Shown in pieces: positions 1 to 5,000 of a DNA stretch of 5,000 nucleotides. This stretch comes from Bacteroidales bacterium (GTDB lineage Bacteria; Bacteroidota; Bacteroidia; Bacteroidales; WCHB1-69), in the NCBI GenBank assembly GCA_031273515.1, contig JAISRU010000118.1, positions 1 through 5,000 of the forward strand, written 5' to 3'. The notes beneath the pieces are model-generated. The model was not told where the DNA came from, ran no database searches, and saw only the letters and a program-made list of their open reading frames with translations. The stretch's first letter is position 1. Each line of letters opens with the position of its first letter. The translations under genes were made by a program, and so were the position numbers.

Positions 1-64
1 TAAAATATTTTGTTTCTTTATTTGTTATTATTTACAGTAATCATTGTATATCTGACAAAAAGGA

Positions 65-1384
65 ATGGAAACATACAGTATCATCATTATTTTATTGGCA
101 ATAGCTATCGGATTATCGCCTGTAGCGTCGAAGATAAAGTTGCCGTATCCTGTTTTATTATTGGGAGCAGGCATTGGGGTGGGCTTTCTTCCCGAATTTC
201 ACAGTATATCTGTCGATCCGAATGTTGTCTTTTTGATATTTCTTCCGCCGATGCTCTACGATGCAGCATACAATATTTCGTTTAAGGATTTCCGTACCAA
301 TATACATACGATATCGCTTTTGGCAATATTTCTGATATTCATCACCACGACAGGCATAGCGATAACAGTCCATTATTTAGTGCCGAACATGTCATGGTCG
401 TTGGCGTTTGTAGTGGGGTCTATTCTTTCTCCTCCCGACGCCATTGCTGCTTCGGGAGTTACCAAAGGATTAGGTTTACCGCATCGGACTGCTACCATAC
501 TCGAAGGAGAAAGTCTGATAAATGATGCTTCTGCATTGGTAGCTTTTCGTTTTGCGGTAGCGGCGGTGACAGGGAGTTCTTTTGTTTTCTGGAATGCAGG
601 CTTGACGTTTCTGATTACGCTGGGCGGCGGACTTCTAACCGGATTGGCAACATGGTTTGTTTTTGCGCTTATCAAGAAGTTGGTTCGTCGTAATAATGCG
701 GTTATTGTGAGTCTTCATTTGATGCTTCCTTTTGTAACCTATCTTCTGGCGGAAGAATTGCATGTATCGGGCGTCATAGCGGTGGTAACAACAGGATTGA
801 TTGTGTCTATGAATAAAAACAGATTTTCGGGACAGATAAATATGCAGGTCAAAGCAATTTGGGATACTGCCATTTTCATTCTTGGCGGATTGATATTTAT
901 CCTGATTGGAGTTGAATTTCCACATATATTGAAAGATATTCCATCCGGGTCTGTCAAGTCGCTTATTATTTGTTCTGTTTTGATATTTCTGATTGCATTA
1001 TTTATTCGGATACTCTTTGTTTTCTGGCACAGATGGAGTATGAAACGACGAATAAACATTATCTCTAAAAAAATATCAGCGACGTCTATCTCTGAAGAAA
1101 CAAATCGGATTGATAAAAGGATCAATCGATTTAAAGAGGTCAAACCCTTGAGTGTCAAGGAATGCATTGTGATTGGATGGTCGGGAATGCGAGGGATTGT
1201 ATCGCTTGCCGCCGCTTTGTCTTTGCCATTGGTGATGGACAACGGAAAAGCATTTCCTGAACGAAATACCATTATTTTCCTGTCTGTCGTTACGGTAATC
1301 GCCATGCTGACGATACAGGGATTGGGACTACCCATCTTACTGAAATTGCTGAAAATAAATAATATCGATCGCAAGACGTCTTGA
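65..1384 (+). CDS. CPA1-family cation:proton (Na+/H+) antiporter
   Basis: Inner-membrane secondary transporter that probably exchanges Na+ (or K+) for H+ in pH and sodium homeostasis; 439 aa. About 12-13 hydrophobic segments run from residue 4 to about 428. Family landmarks visible: SPPDAIAAS at 122-130 (equivalent to the SPTDPVA stretch of CPA1 exchangers), GESLINDASALV around 148-159 with the Asn-Asp pair N153/D154 expected in the ion-binding helix, and GWSGMRGIVSLAAALSLP at 371-388 with conserved R376. A basic, Lys/Arg-rich cytoplasmic loop lies at about 323-360. The protein ends soon after the last helix, so it lacks the long regulatory tail of some CPA1 members. The ATG at 65 starts directly on a first membrane helix; an AAGGA run touches it with almost no spacing, so it is a poor Shine-Dalgarno. 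The gene stands alone on this strand and converges on the surA-moxR cluster. Family is secure from the motifs; ion specificity (Na+ versus K+) is inference. Confidence 0.93.
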   Translation: METYSIIIILLAIAIGLSPVASKIKLPYPVLLLGAGIGVGFLPEFHSISVDPNVVFLIFLPPMLYDAAYNISFKDFRTNIHTISLLAIFLIFITTTGIAITVHYLVPNMSWSLAFVVGSILSPPDAIAASGVTKGLGLPHRTATILEGESLINDASALVAFRFAVAAVTGSSFVFWNAGLTFLITLGGGLLTGLATWFVFALIKKLVRRNNAVIVSLHLMLPFVTYLLAEELHVSGVIAVVTTGLIVSMNKNRFSGQINMQVKAIWDTAIFILGGLIFILIGVEFPHILKDIPSGSVKSLIICSVLIFLIALFIRILFVFWHRWSMKRRINIISKKISATSISEETNRIDKRINRFKEVKPLSVKECIVIGWSGMRGIVSLAAALSLPLVMDNGKAFPERNTIIFLSVVTVIAMLTIQGLGLPILLKLLKINNIDRKTS

Positions 1385-1407
1385 GTGGACAAGTAAACAA
1401 GTATACA
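1384..1407 (+). repeat. Left array of 8-bp repeat (AGTnnACA x3)
   Basis: Three head-to-tail 8-bp units, AGTGGACA, AGTAAACA and AGTATACA, followed by a run of A. The first base is the last base of the antiporter TGA stop codon. This array is the inverted partner of the array at 1454-1485. Units drift away from AGTGGACA with distance from the stop codon. Confidence 0.85.
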
Positions 1408-1453
1408 AAAAAAATAACTCTACCGGAAAACAATATTCTCCGCTTTGCGCTTT

Positions 1454-1485
1454 TGTTCACTTGTTCACTTGTTCACTTGTCCACT
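1454..1485 (-). repeat. Right array of 8-bp repeat (AGTGGACA + 3 x AGTGAACA)
   Basis: Read on the minus strand, one AGTGGACA unit and three identical AGTGAACA units follow one another without gaps, then AAA. The array encodes the last residues (TSEQVNK) and the TGA stop of the HsdR_N-type gene, because an 8-bp period steps through the frame. It is inverted relative to the array at 1384-1407. The three exact copies suggest recent slippage or expansion. Confidence 0.9.
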
Positions 1486-1939
1486 GACTGTAAACGGGCA
1501 GTTTTTCGCAGGGAAGATAGAGGTTGTCTGTTTTTTTGCAGATAAGTTCCTGTCGACCGTTGAACAGCACAATGTATTTTGCCTGCATGACACTGTTATA
1601 TGCCGCTATCTGAGACAAAGTATCTTCTGACAATTCCACAGAAGGAGCTTTGCATTCCGCTATCAACAGACATTTTCCTTTCGAGAAGACAACGATATCG
1701 TATCGTCGGACAAGATGATTATAGATGATTTGCTTCTCGACCGCAACAGCTATCTTCGGAACATGTAACTGATGAATCAAGTAAAGAAGATAGGTCTGTC
1801 GGACAATTTCTTCCGGAGTACAGGCAATATAACGACAACGGACAGGATCGAAAATTTCTTTCTTCCCTTCTGTTATTCGTGTGCGAATGCCGTGCTTATC
1901 CAATTTCCAGAAATTTGTTGATAATCGTATCCACAGCAA
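1457..1939 (-). CDS. HsdR_N-type (type I restriction enzyme R N-terminal-like) nuclease-fold protein
   Basis: Small stand-alone protein of 160 aa (148 from the alternative start) resembling the N-terminal nuclease domain of type I restriction subunit HsdR, a form common in Bacteroidota. Visible signature: IFDPVRCRY at 29-37, TPEEIVRQ at 41-48, E68, then a PD-(D/E)xK-like core with D81 in RRYDIVVF and E95-C-K97 in LIAECKAPS, followed by SQIAAYN near 109-115. It has no helicase or translocase region, and no hsdM or hsdS is present, so it is not a working type I restriction system here; nuclease activity is unproven. There is no ATG: the frame offers TTG at 1939 (44-nt overlap with moxR) or TTG at 1903 (8-nt overlap with the moxR stop). 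Either implies translational coupling to moxR. The C-terminal residues come from the 8-bp repeat. It is the last gene of the minus-strand cluster. Family confident, start uncertain, role unknown. Confidence 0.82.
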   Translation of the reverse strand: MLWIRLSTNFWKLDKHGIRTRITEGKKEIFDPVRCRYIACTPEEIVRQTYLLYLIHQLHVPKIAVAVEKQIIYNHLVRRYDIVVFSKGKCLLIAECKAPSVELSEDTLSQIAAYNSVMQAKYIVLFNGRQELICKKTDNLYLPCEKLPVYSQWTSEQVNK

Positions 1940-2870
1940 TGCTTTCTGCTTCTGCCCGATAGTTCTTCACAACGCGGTGACGCATAACAGAATGAGCTAC
2001 TTCCTTTATATTCTCAATATCGGGAGAAACTTTTCCCGATAAAACGGCATGACATTTGGCGGCAATAATCAGATTCTGCGAACAACGGGGACCGGCTCCC
2101 CATGCCAGATATTTGTTTGCCCAATCGTGAGCCTCCGTCGTGTTGGGACGGGTTATTGTCGAGAGACGAACAGCATATCGATACACATTATCCGCAACAG
2201 GAATCCGCTGTAAGAGTTTCTGATAAAACAAAATCTCCTCCGTATCGATTACCTGTTTTGGTTCGTAGAGATCTCCGCCTATTGTCGATTTGACGATATT
2301 CACTTCTTCGTCGAAAGAAGGATAATCCAAATAAATATTAAACATAAACCTGTCGAGCTGAGCTTCGGGCAGAGGATAGGTTCCTTCCTGTTCAATAGGA
2401 TTTTGCGTTGCCAAAACAAAAAAGGGATTGGGCAACAAATGTGTCGTGCCTGCCATAGAAACACTTCGTTCCTGCATCGCTTCCAACAAAGCCGATTGTG
2501 TTTTGGGAGGAGTACGGTTAATTTCATCCGCCAAAACAATATTGGCGAAAACAGGACCTTTCACAAACCGAAACTGTCGATGTTCGTCTAAGATTTCCGT
2601 CCCCATAATATCGCTTGGCATAAGGTCGGGCGTAAACTGAATACGATTGTACGATAATCCCAAGGCTTTTGCGATGGTGGTTATCATCAATGTTTTCGCC
2701 AGTCCGGGAACTCCGATCAATAAAACATGTCCCTTACTGAAAATAGTAATCAAAATGTTTTTTACAACTTCGTCTTGCCCAACAATAACTTTTGACGTTT
2801 CATCCCGCAGTTGGGCATATTTTTCCTGAAATCCTGCAAGCGCTTCTTTTTCCGAATTAAATGTTTTCAT
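1896..2870 (-). CDS. MoxR-family AAA+ ATPase
   Basis: Cytoplasmic AAA+ ATPase of the MoxR class, thought to act as a chaperone-like remodeler of partner complexes; 324 aa, a normal family length. Motifs in order: GQDEVVKNIL at 31-40, Walker A GVPGLAKT at 53-60, FTPDLMPSDIMGTEIL at 79-94, Walker B ending LADEINR with D115/E116, KTQSALLEAMQE at 123-134, sensor 1 around LATQNP with N157, Arg-finger region LDRF with R174, and the C-terminal lid with the sensor 2 stretch GAGPRCSQNL (R262). All key ATPase residues are present. The ATG at 2870 is chosen because the protein begins MKTFNSEKEAL, as MoxR proteins do, and it lies 8 nt after the surA-like stop; the open frame runs further up only by overlapping surA. 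The usual DUF58 or VWA-domain partners do not follow; instead an HsdR_N-type gene overlaps its end. Family very confident; client protein unknown. Confidence 0.95.
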   Translation of the reverse strand: MKTFNSEKEALAGFQEKYAQLRDETSKVIVGQDEVVKNILITIFSKGHVLLIGVPGLAKTLMITTIAKALGLSYNRIQFTPDLMPSDIMGTEILDEHRQFRFVKGPVFANIVLADEINRTPPKTQSALLEAMQERSVSMAGTTHLLPNPFFVLATQNPIEQEGTYPLPEAQLDRFMFNIYLDYPSFDEEVNIVKSTIGGDLYEPKQVIDTEEILFYQKLLQRIPVADNVYRYAVRLSTITRPNTTEAHDWANKYLAWGAGPRCSQNLIIAAKCHAVLSGKVSPDIENIKEVAHSVMRHRVVKNYRAEAESIAVDTIINKFLEIG

Positions 2871-2878
2871 TCTATCTA

Positions 2879-4258
2879 TTAAAATTCTATTTCCCATTCT
2901 TCCACAAACGAACATGAGCGAAAGTCGGGGTTTATTTTCAAATGTGTGTACTTTATTTTATTTTTAGCCCATTGAATCAGCGTCTTTTGTTTCTTTGATT
3001 CAAAGGCGGCATTTCTGATTTTCTCGTAATCATCCGTCAGATTAGCCCGATGTTCAGGTCGTTTGGTTTTCAGACACACAATGCGATACGCCTGATTTCC
3101 ACTTTCGGTAATCATGGGAATGGTACGTGTATAATCTCCCGCGTTCATATCTTCGACAAGATACAGTAAGGATTTGGATTTATCGTATTGCACCAACTGT
3201 GCTTCCTGAAATCCATAAGCGGCAGTGTACGGATTGACAATTTTTCCTCCGCTGGTTTTGTCGGGCATATCGGAAAAGAGGAGAGCCGCCGAATCAAAAG
3301 ACAATTGCCTTGTCTGTAGAAGCGTGTAGACGCTGTCCAAGAATGATTTGGCTGCCTGCATAGCCTCGGGAGAAGGTTTGGGTTTGATAAGAATATGCGC
3401 AACATTGATCCTGTCGCCTCGTCGGTCTAACATGCGGATAATGTGATAGCCTGCTTCAGTTTCCACTACCGAAGACATTTCTCCGGGTTTGAGTGCATAA
3501 GCGGCAGTTTCAAATTCGGGAAACAACTCTCCACGACCAGTAAAACCGATTTCGCCTCCTTTCATGGCGCTGCCGGGGTCTTCGGAATACATACGGGCAA
3601 ACGTACTGAAATTCTCTCCCCGTAAAACCCGATCCCGCATGTTTTCCAAATTCTGTTTAATGCTGATTTTCTCCGCTTCGGAAATCACGGGCGTCTTTAC
3701 GATCTGAGCCAGTTCATATTCCACAGGAATAACAGGAACGCTGTCCTGAGGAATTGATTTAAAATAGTCTTTCACTTCCTGATTGATAATATTCAGATCG
3801 GCAGTGAGTTTTTTTTGCATTTCTTCTGTCAAGTATTCATCCCGCATTTGTTCGCGGGAATCGGCTTTTATTTCCGCAAGACTTTTTCCGTAATACTGTT
3901 CTAATTTTTTGACGTCGCCTCCTATTTGCACTATCTGTTCTTTCAGATTATAATCCAGTCGTTCATTCACCTGAGCATCCGTAATCAGGATACTGTCCAA
4001 TTCTGCCTGATGAATCAAGAGTTTTTGGAAAATAAGCTGTTCTATAATATCGCATCTCAATTGAGTTTCCTCGTCTGCTTCCAATGTCGCCAGACCGGAA
4101 GAATATTTAAATCCCTGTACGGCATATTCCAGATCGGAACGGGTAATAATACGACTTCCCACTGTAGCAATTATTTCATCAATAACATTTTTAGCGCCCT
4201 GAGCCATACAACCCACCTGAAGAATAAACAATACAACGATTATACTCTGTTTTCTCAT
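2879..4258 (-). CDS. surA: SurA-type periplasmic peptidyl-prolyl isomerase/chaperone
   Basis: Exported 459-aa chaperone of the SurA/parvulin type, expected to escort outer-membrane proteins through the periplasm. The start at 4258 gives a clean signal peptide: MRK, then the hydrophobic stretch 5-16, with likely cleavage after CMA (A19) before Q20, the usual Bacteroidota Ala-Gln site. A SurA N-terminal chaperone domain spans about 24-165, beginning VIDEIIATVGSRIITRSDLE. Parvulin domain 1 (about 180-279) holds KGGEIGFTGRGELFPEFE and GYHIIRM with H272. A second, more divergent parvulin unit (about 286-400) starts VAHILIKPKPS with H288. A helical, charged C-terminal tail follows to 459. It is first in the minus-strand cluster, 8 nt before moxR. 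The only Shine-Dalgarno-like run, AGGAG at 4276-4280, lies 17 nt upstream of the start, too far for normal use. The frame is open up to 4357 but that extension would bury the signal peptide. A general PpiC-type foldase is the alternative. Confidence 0.9.
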   Translation of the reverse strand: MRKQSIIVVLFILQVGCMAQGAKNVIDEIIATVGSRIITRSDLEYAVQGFKYSSGLATLEADEETQLRCDIIEQLIFQKLLIHQAELDSILITDAQVNERLDYNLKEQIVQIGGDVKKLEQYYGKSLAEIKADSREQMRDEYLTEEMQKKLTADLNIINQEVKDYFKSIPQDSVPVIPVEYELAQIVKTPVISEAEKISIKQNLENMRDRVLRGENFSTFARMYSEDPGSAMKGGEIGFTGRGELFPEFETAAYALKPGEMSSVVETEAGYHIIRMLDRRGDRINVAHILIKPKPSPEAMQAAKSFLDSVYTLLQTRQLSFDSAALLFSDMPDKTSGGKIVNPYTAAYGFQEAQLVQYDKSKSLLYLVEDMNAGDYTRTIPMITESGNQAYRIVCLKTKRPEHRANLTDDYEKIRNAAFESKKQKTLIQWAKNKIKYTHLKINPDFRSCSFVEEWEIEF

Positions 4259-4420
4259 ATTATAATTTGATTTTGCTCCTTTTTCTACCTTTATATTTTT
4301 GAATGATAAGTCTCTTTTATCCAATAATTTATTATTTCTGTTGAAACAATCCGGCATCTGTCTGCCGCATAAAACCGAAACTTAAACGGCTAAATAATTA
4401 AATTATTATCGGACGTTCAT

Positions 4421-4442
4421 CTTTTGTCTTGAACTGTGATTA
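4421..4442 (+). repeat. 22-bp direct repeat, copy 1
   Basis: CTTTTGTCTTGAACTGTGAT plus two bases matches the copy at 4528-4549 at 19 of 22 positions. It lies just before the AGTGGACA unit at 4445. It looks like a fragment of a dispersed intergenic repeat; no function can be assigned. Confidence 0.6.
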
Positions 4443-4444
4443 TT

Positions 4445-4476
4445 AGTGGACAAGCGTAAATAATTGAAAATTGAAA
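4445..4476 (+). repeat. Isolated AGTGGACA unit followed by (ATTGAAA)2
   Basis: AGTGGACAAG at 4445-4454 is identical for 10 bases to the start of the left array at 1384, some 3 kb away and in the same orientation. The next unit has decayed to AGCGTAAA. Two exact ATTGAAA heptamers follow at 4463-4476. This shows that the 8-bp repeat is dispersed and not confined to the convergent junction. Confidence 0.6.
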
Positions 4477-4527
4477 ATGACCATTCGGACGATTATTGTA
4501 TTCCCTTTTGTCCTTCCCCGCCTTCCG

Positions 4528-4549
4528 CTTTTGTATTGAACTCTGATTT
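4528..4549 (+). repeat. 22-bp direct repeat, copy 2
   Basis: CTTTTGTATTGAACTCTGAT plus two bases, differing from the copy at 4421-4442 at three positions. Unlike copy 1 it runs straight into the TGATTT-type tandem units at 4544-4580. Confidence 0.6.
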
Positions 4550-4580
4550 ATGTGATTTACCTGATGGACTATGATTTTTT
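4544..4580 (+). repeat. Degenerate 9-10-bp tandem repeat (TGATTTATG-like)
   Basis: Four consecutive units begin with TGAT: TGATTTATG, TGATTTACC, TGATGGACTA and TGATTTTTT. The period is 9 bp with one 10-bp unit. It extends the second copy of the 22-bp direct repeat and appears to be simple-sequence DNA. Confidence 0.55.
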
Positions 4581-4589
4581 ATTGTTATG

Positions 4590-4606
4590 AATCCCCTATG
4601 GGGATT
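4590..4606. repeat. Perfect palindrome AATCCCC-tat-GGGGATT
   Basis: A 7-bp perfect stem around a 3-nt centre. It is the first of four short GC-cored palindromes within 145 bp. The C4/G4 core resembles the palindrome at 4665-4678, so these two may be related. A T-rich stretch does not follow directly, which argues against an intrinsic terminator. Confidence 0.8.
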
Positions 4607-4627
4607 TGTTTCTGTGGTGTTCATGCG

Positions 4628-4694
4628 TTTCTATTGATATGAATGTCCTACGGACATTTGAATTTCCCCGTTAGGGGATACATATCAATAGAAA
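4628..4694. repeat. 14-bp inverted arms enclosing two hairpins (REP/MITE-like)
   Basis: TTTCTATTGATATG at 4628-4641 and CATATCAATAGAAA at 4681-4694 are perfect inverted copies. Between them lie AATGTCC-tac-GGACATT (4642-4658, 7-bp stem) and TCCCC-gtta-GGGGA (4665-4678, 5-bp stem). The nested arrangement would fold as a three-way, cruciform-like structure. It resembles REP/BIME or small non-autonomous elements mobilised by RAYT-type transposases; that link is inference, as no transposase is in the window. Confidence 0.7.
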
Positions 4695-4716
4695 ATGCGA
4701 TACCTTGGATAACCAT

Positions 4717-4734
4717 ATTGTCCGTAGGACATTC
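4717..4734. repeat. Inverted copy of the GTCC/GGAC palindrome
   Basis: ATTGTCCGTAGGACATTC is the reverse complement of 4641-4658 with a single mismatch (17 of 18). It is itself a hairpin with stem TGTCC/GGACA. The two copies flank the inner C4/G4 palindrome and one 14-bp arm, consistent with a paired REP-type layout. Confidence 0.75.
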
Positions 4735-4942
4735 AGCTAAGACGAACTCTCCAAAGGAAAACACATCCCACGTCATCCCTCTTTTCCCTGTCGCTCCGGC
4801 ATGGTGGGGATTATCAATAACGTGTAAATAAAGAAAATGGAAAATATAACCCGATGAAACATATCAGAAATAATCAATGGAATAAAATATAAACCAAACA
4901 GTAACGTTTCATAAAAGTTATTTCAAAATTAGAATGTGAAAT

Positions 4943-5000
4943 ATGGCAAGAGAAATTAAATTTAGTTTATTGTATCGTGATATGTGGCAGTCGTCGGGGA
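4943..5000 (+). CDS. Carboxyltransferase subunit (pyruvate carboxylase B / oxaloacetate decarboxylase alpha-like), 5' end only
   Basis: The gene runs off the right edge; 19 full codons are visible, MAREIKFSLLYRDMWQSSG. This matches the start I know from Bacteroidota biotin-dependent carboxyltransferase proteins annotated as pyruvate carboxylase subunit B or oxaloacetate decarboxylase alpha. The RDMWQSSG stretch corresponds to the RD-x-x-Q-S motif near the start of the HMGL-like TIM barrel that binds the metal and keto acid. The family transfers CO2 between carboxybiotin and pyruvate/oxaloacetate in the cytoplasm. The ATG at 4943 is fixed by the stop codon that follows the nearby ATG at 4934. 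No Shine-Dalgarno is evident; the leader is A-rich, as is normal in this phylum. The identification rests on a short match, so the exact enzyme is open. Confidence 0.72.
   Translation, partial: MAREIKFSLLYRDMWQSSG

Larger units (their letters stand above)
1384..1485. terminator. Inverted repeat at convergent gene ends, possible bidirectional terminator
   Basis: Bases 1384-1402 and 1467-1485 are inverted copies over 19 bp with one mismatch (1395 against 1474); the outer 11 bp, AGTGGACAAGT against ACTTGTCCACT, match perfectly. In the minus-strand transcript the mismatch becomes a G-U pair. The arms are 64 nt apart and sit exactly at the ends of two convergent genes, which suggests a role in transcript ending or 3' protection in both directions. 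No T-run directly follows the stem on either strand, so this is not a canonical intrinsic terminator. The function is inferred from position only. Confidence 0.4.
4259..4942. other. Gene-free, repeat-rich divergent intergenic region
   Basis: This stretch separates the minus-strand surA-like start from the + strand carboxyltransferase start, so it should contain promoters for both. I found no convincing copy of the Bacteroidota -7 element TAnnTTTG in the right orientation for either gene. The surA-proximal part (4259-4420) is AT-rich with nothing recognisable. Parts 4421-4580 hold short direct and tandem repeats, 4590-4734 holds palindromes, 4735-4831 is open in one frame on each strand but is not recognisable as a protein, and 4832-4942 is plain AT-rich leader DNA. 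No tRNA, rRNA or riboswitch was recognised. Confidence 0.7.

Noticed and set aside
1..64. Promoter with a TAnnTTTG element ahead of the antiporter
   Set aside because: Several near matches (such as TATTTTG) exist in the AT-rich leader, but none has the right spacing, and the upstream region is cut off by the window edge.
10..285. 91-codon + strand open frame over the start of the antiporter
   Set aside because: It overlaps the antiporter N-terminus in another frame; after a hydrophobic start it becomes a shadow translation with no domain.
739..1392. Long minus-strand open frame (217 codons) opposite the antiporter gene
   Set aside because: It lies entirely antisense to a gene with clear CPA1 motifs, has no recognisable domain, and reads like a reverse-complement shadow of hydrophobic codons.
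1454..1485. CRISPR array
   Set aside because: The units are 8 bp and contiguous with no spacers, and no cas genes are present.
1457..1939. Type I restriction-modification defence system
   Set aside because: Only an HsdR_N-like nuclease-fold domain is present, with no translocase, methylase or specificity subunit in the window.
2871..2915. N-terminal extension of MoxR by 15 residues
   Set aside because: It overlaps the end of the surA-like gene and adds residues not expected in the family; the ATG at 2870 fits better.
4202..4210. Lipoprotein cleavage at Cys17 of the surA-like protein
   Set aside because: The residues before the Cys are L-Q-V-G, with Gln at -3 where a lipobox needs Leu or a similar residue; cleavage after CMA before Gln is the better reading.
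3926..4270. 114-codon + strand open frame opposite the surA-like N-terminus
   Set aside because: It is antisense to the signal peptide and SurA chaperone domain, with low-complexity content and no family resemblance.
4259..4357. N-terminal extension of the surA-like protein by 33 residues
   Set aside because: It would place charged residues ahead of a typical signal peptide, and the MRK start gives a normal export signal.

Overview
The window looks like an ordinary chromosomal segment from a member of the Bacteroidota, most likely of the order Bacteroidales. Four things point there. The SurA-type, MoxR and HsdR_N-type proteins are of the kind I associate with that group. The SurA signal peptide ends in Ala followed by Gln, the usual Bacteroidota pattern. 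Good Shine-Dalgarno sites are scarce. AT-rich intergenic DNA carries short simple repeats and palindromes. I cannot name a genus.

Layout. On the + strand, positions 65-1384 encode a complete CPA1-type cation:proton antiporter. Converging on it from the right is a compact minus-strand cluster, read in the order surA-like (4258-2879), moxR-like (2870-1896), then a small HsdR_N-type nuclease-fold protein (1939-1457). Spacing is 8 nt between the first two genes, and the last two overlap, so this looks like one transcription unit. The convergent junction (1384-1485) is built from an 8-bp repeat, AGTnnACA, laid down in opposite orientations at the two gene ends. On one side it overlaps the antiporter stop codon, and on the other it encodes the last residues of the nuclease-fold protein.

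A stretch of nearly 700 bp without a convincing gene follows (4259-4942). It holds a further copy of the AGTGGACA unit, a degenerate 22-bp direct repeat, TGATTT-type tandem units, and a cluster of short perfect palindromes at 4590-4734, nested inside 14-bp inverted arms. That cluster resembles a REP or MITE-like dispersed element. At the right edge, 4943-5000 is the first 19 codons of a + strand gene that I recognise as the Bacteroidota carboxyltransferase subunit annotated as pyruvate carboxylase subunit B or oxaloacetate decarboxylase alpha.

How the genes may fit together. The SurA-like protein is an envelope chaperone for outer-membrane proteins. MoxR ATPases are cytoplasmic AAA+ remodelers often linked to envelope or stress functions. 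The cotranscribed HsdR_N protein has a complete PD-(D/E)xK signature but no translocase, so its link to the other two is unknown. I see no convincing undescribed defence or mobile system. The most interesting material is the repeat architecture and the surA-moxR-HsdR_N linkage.
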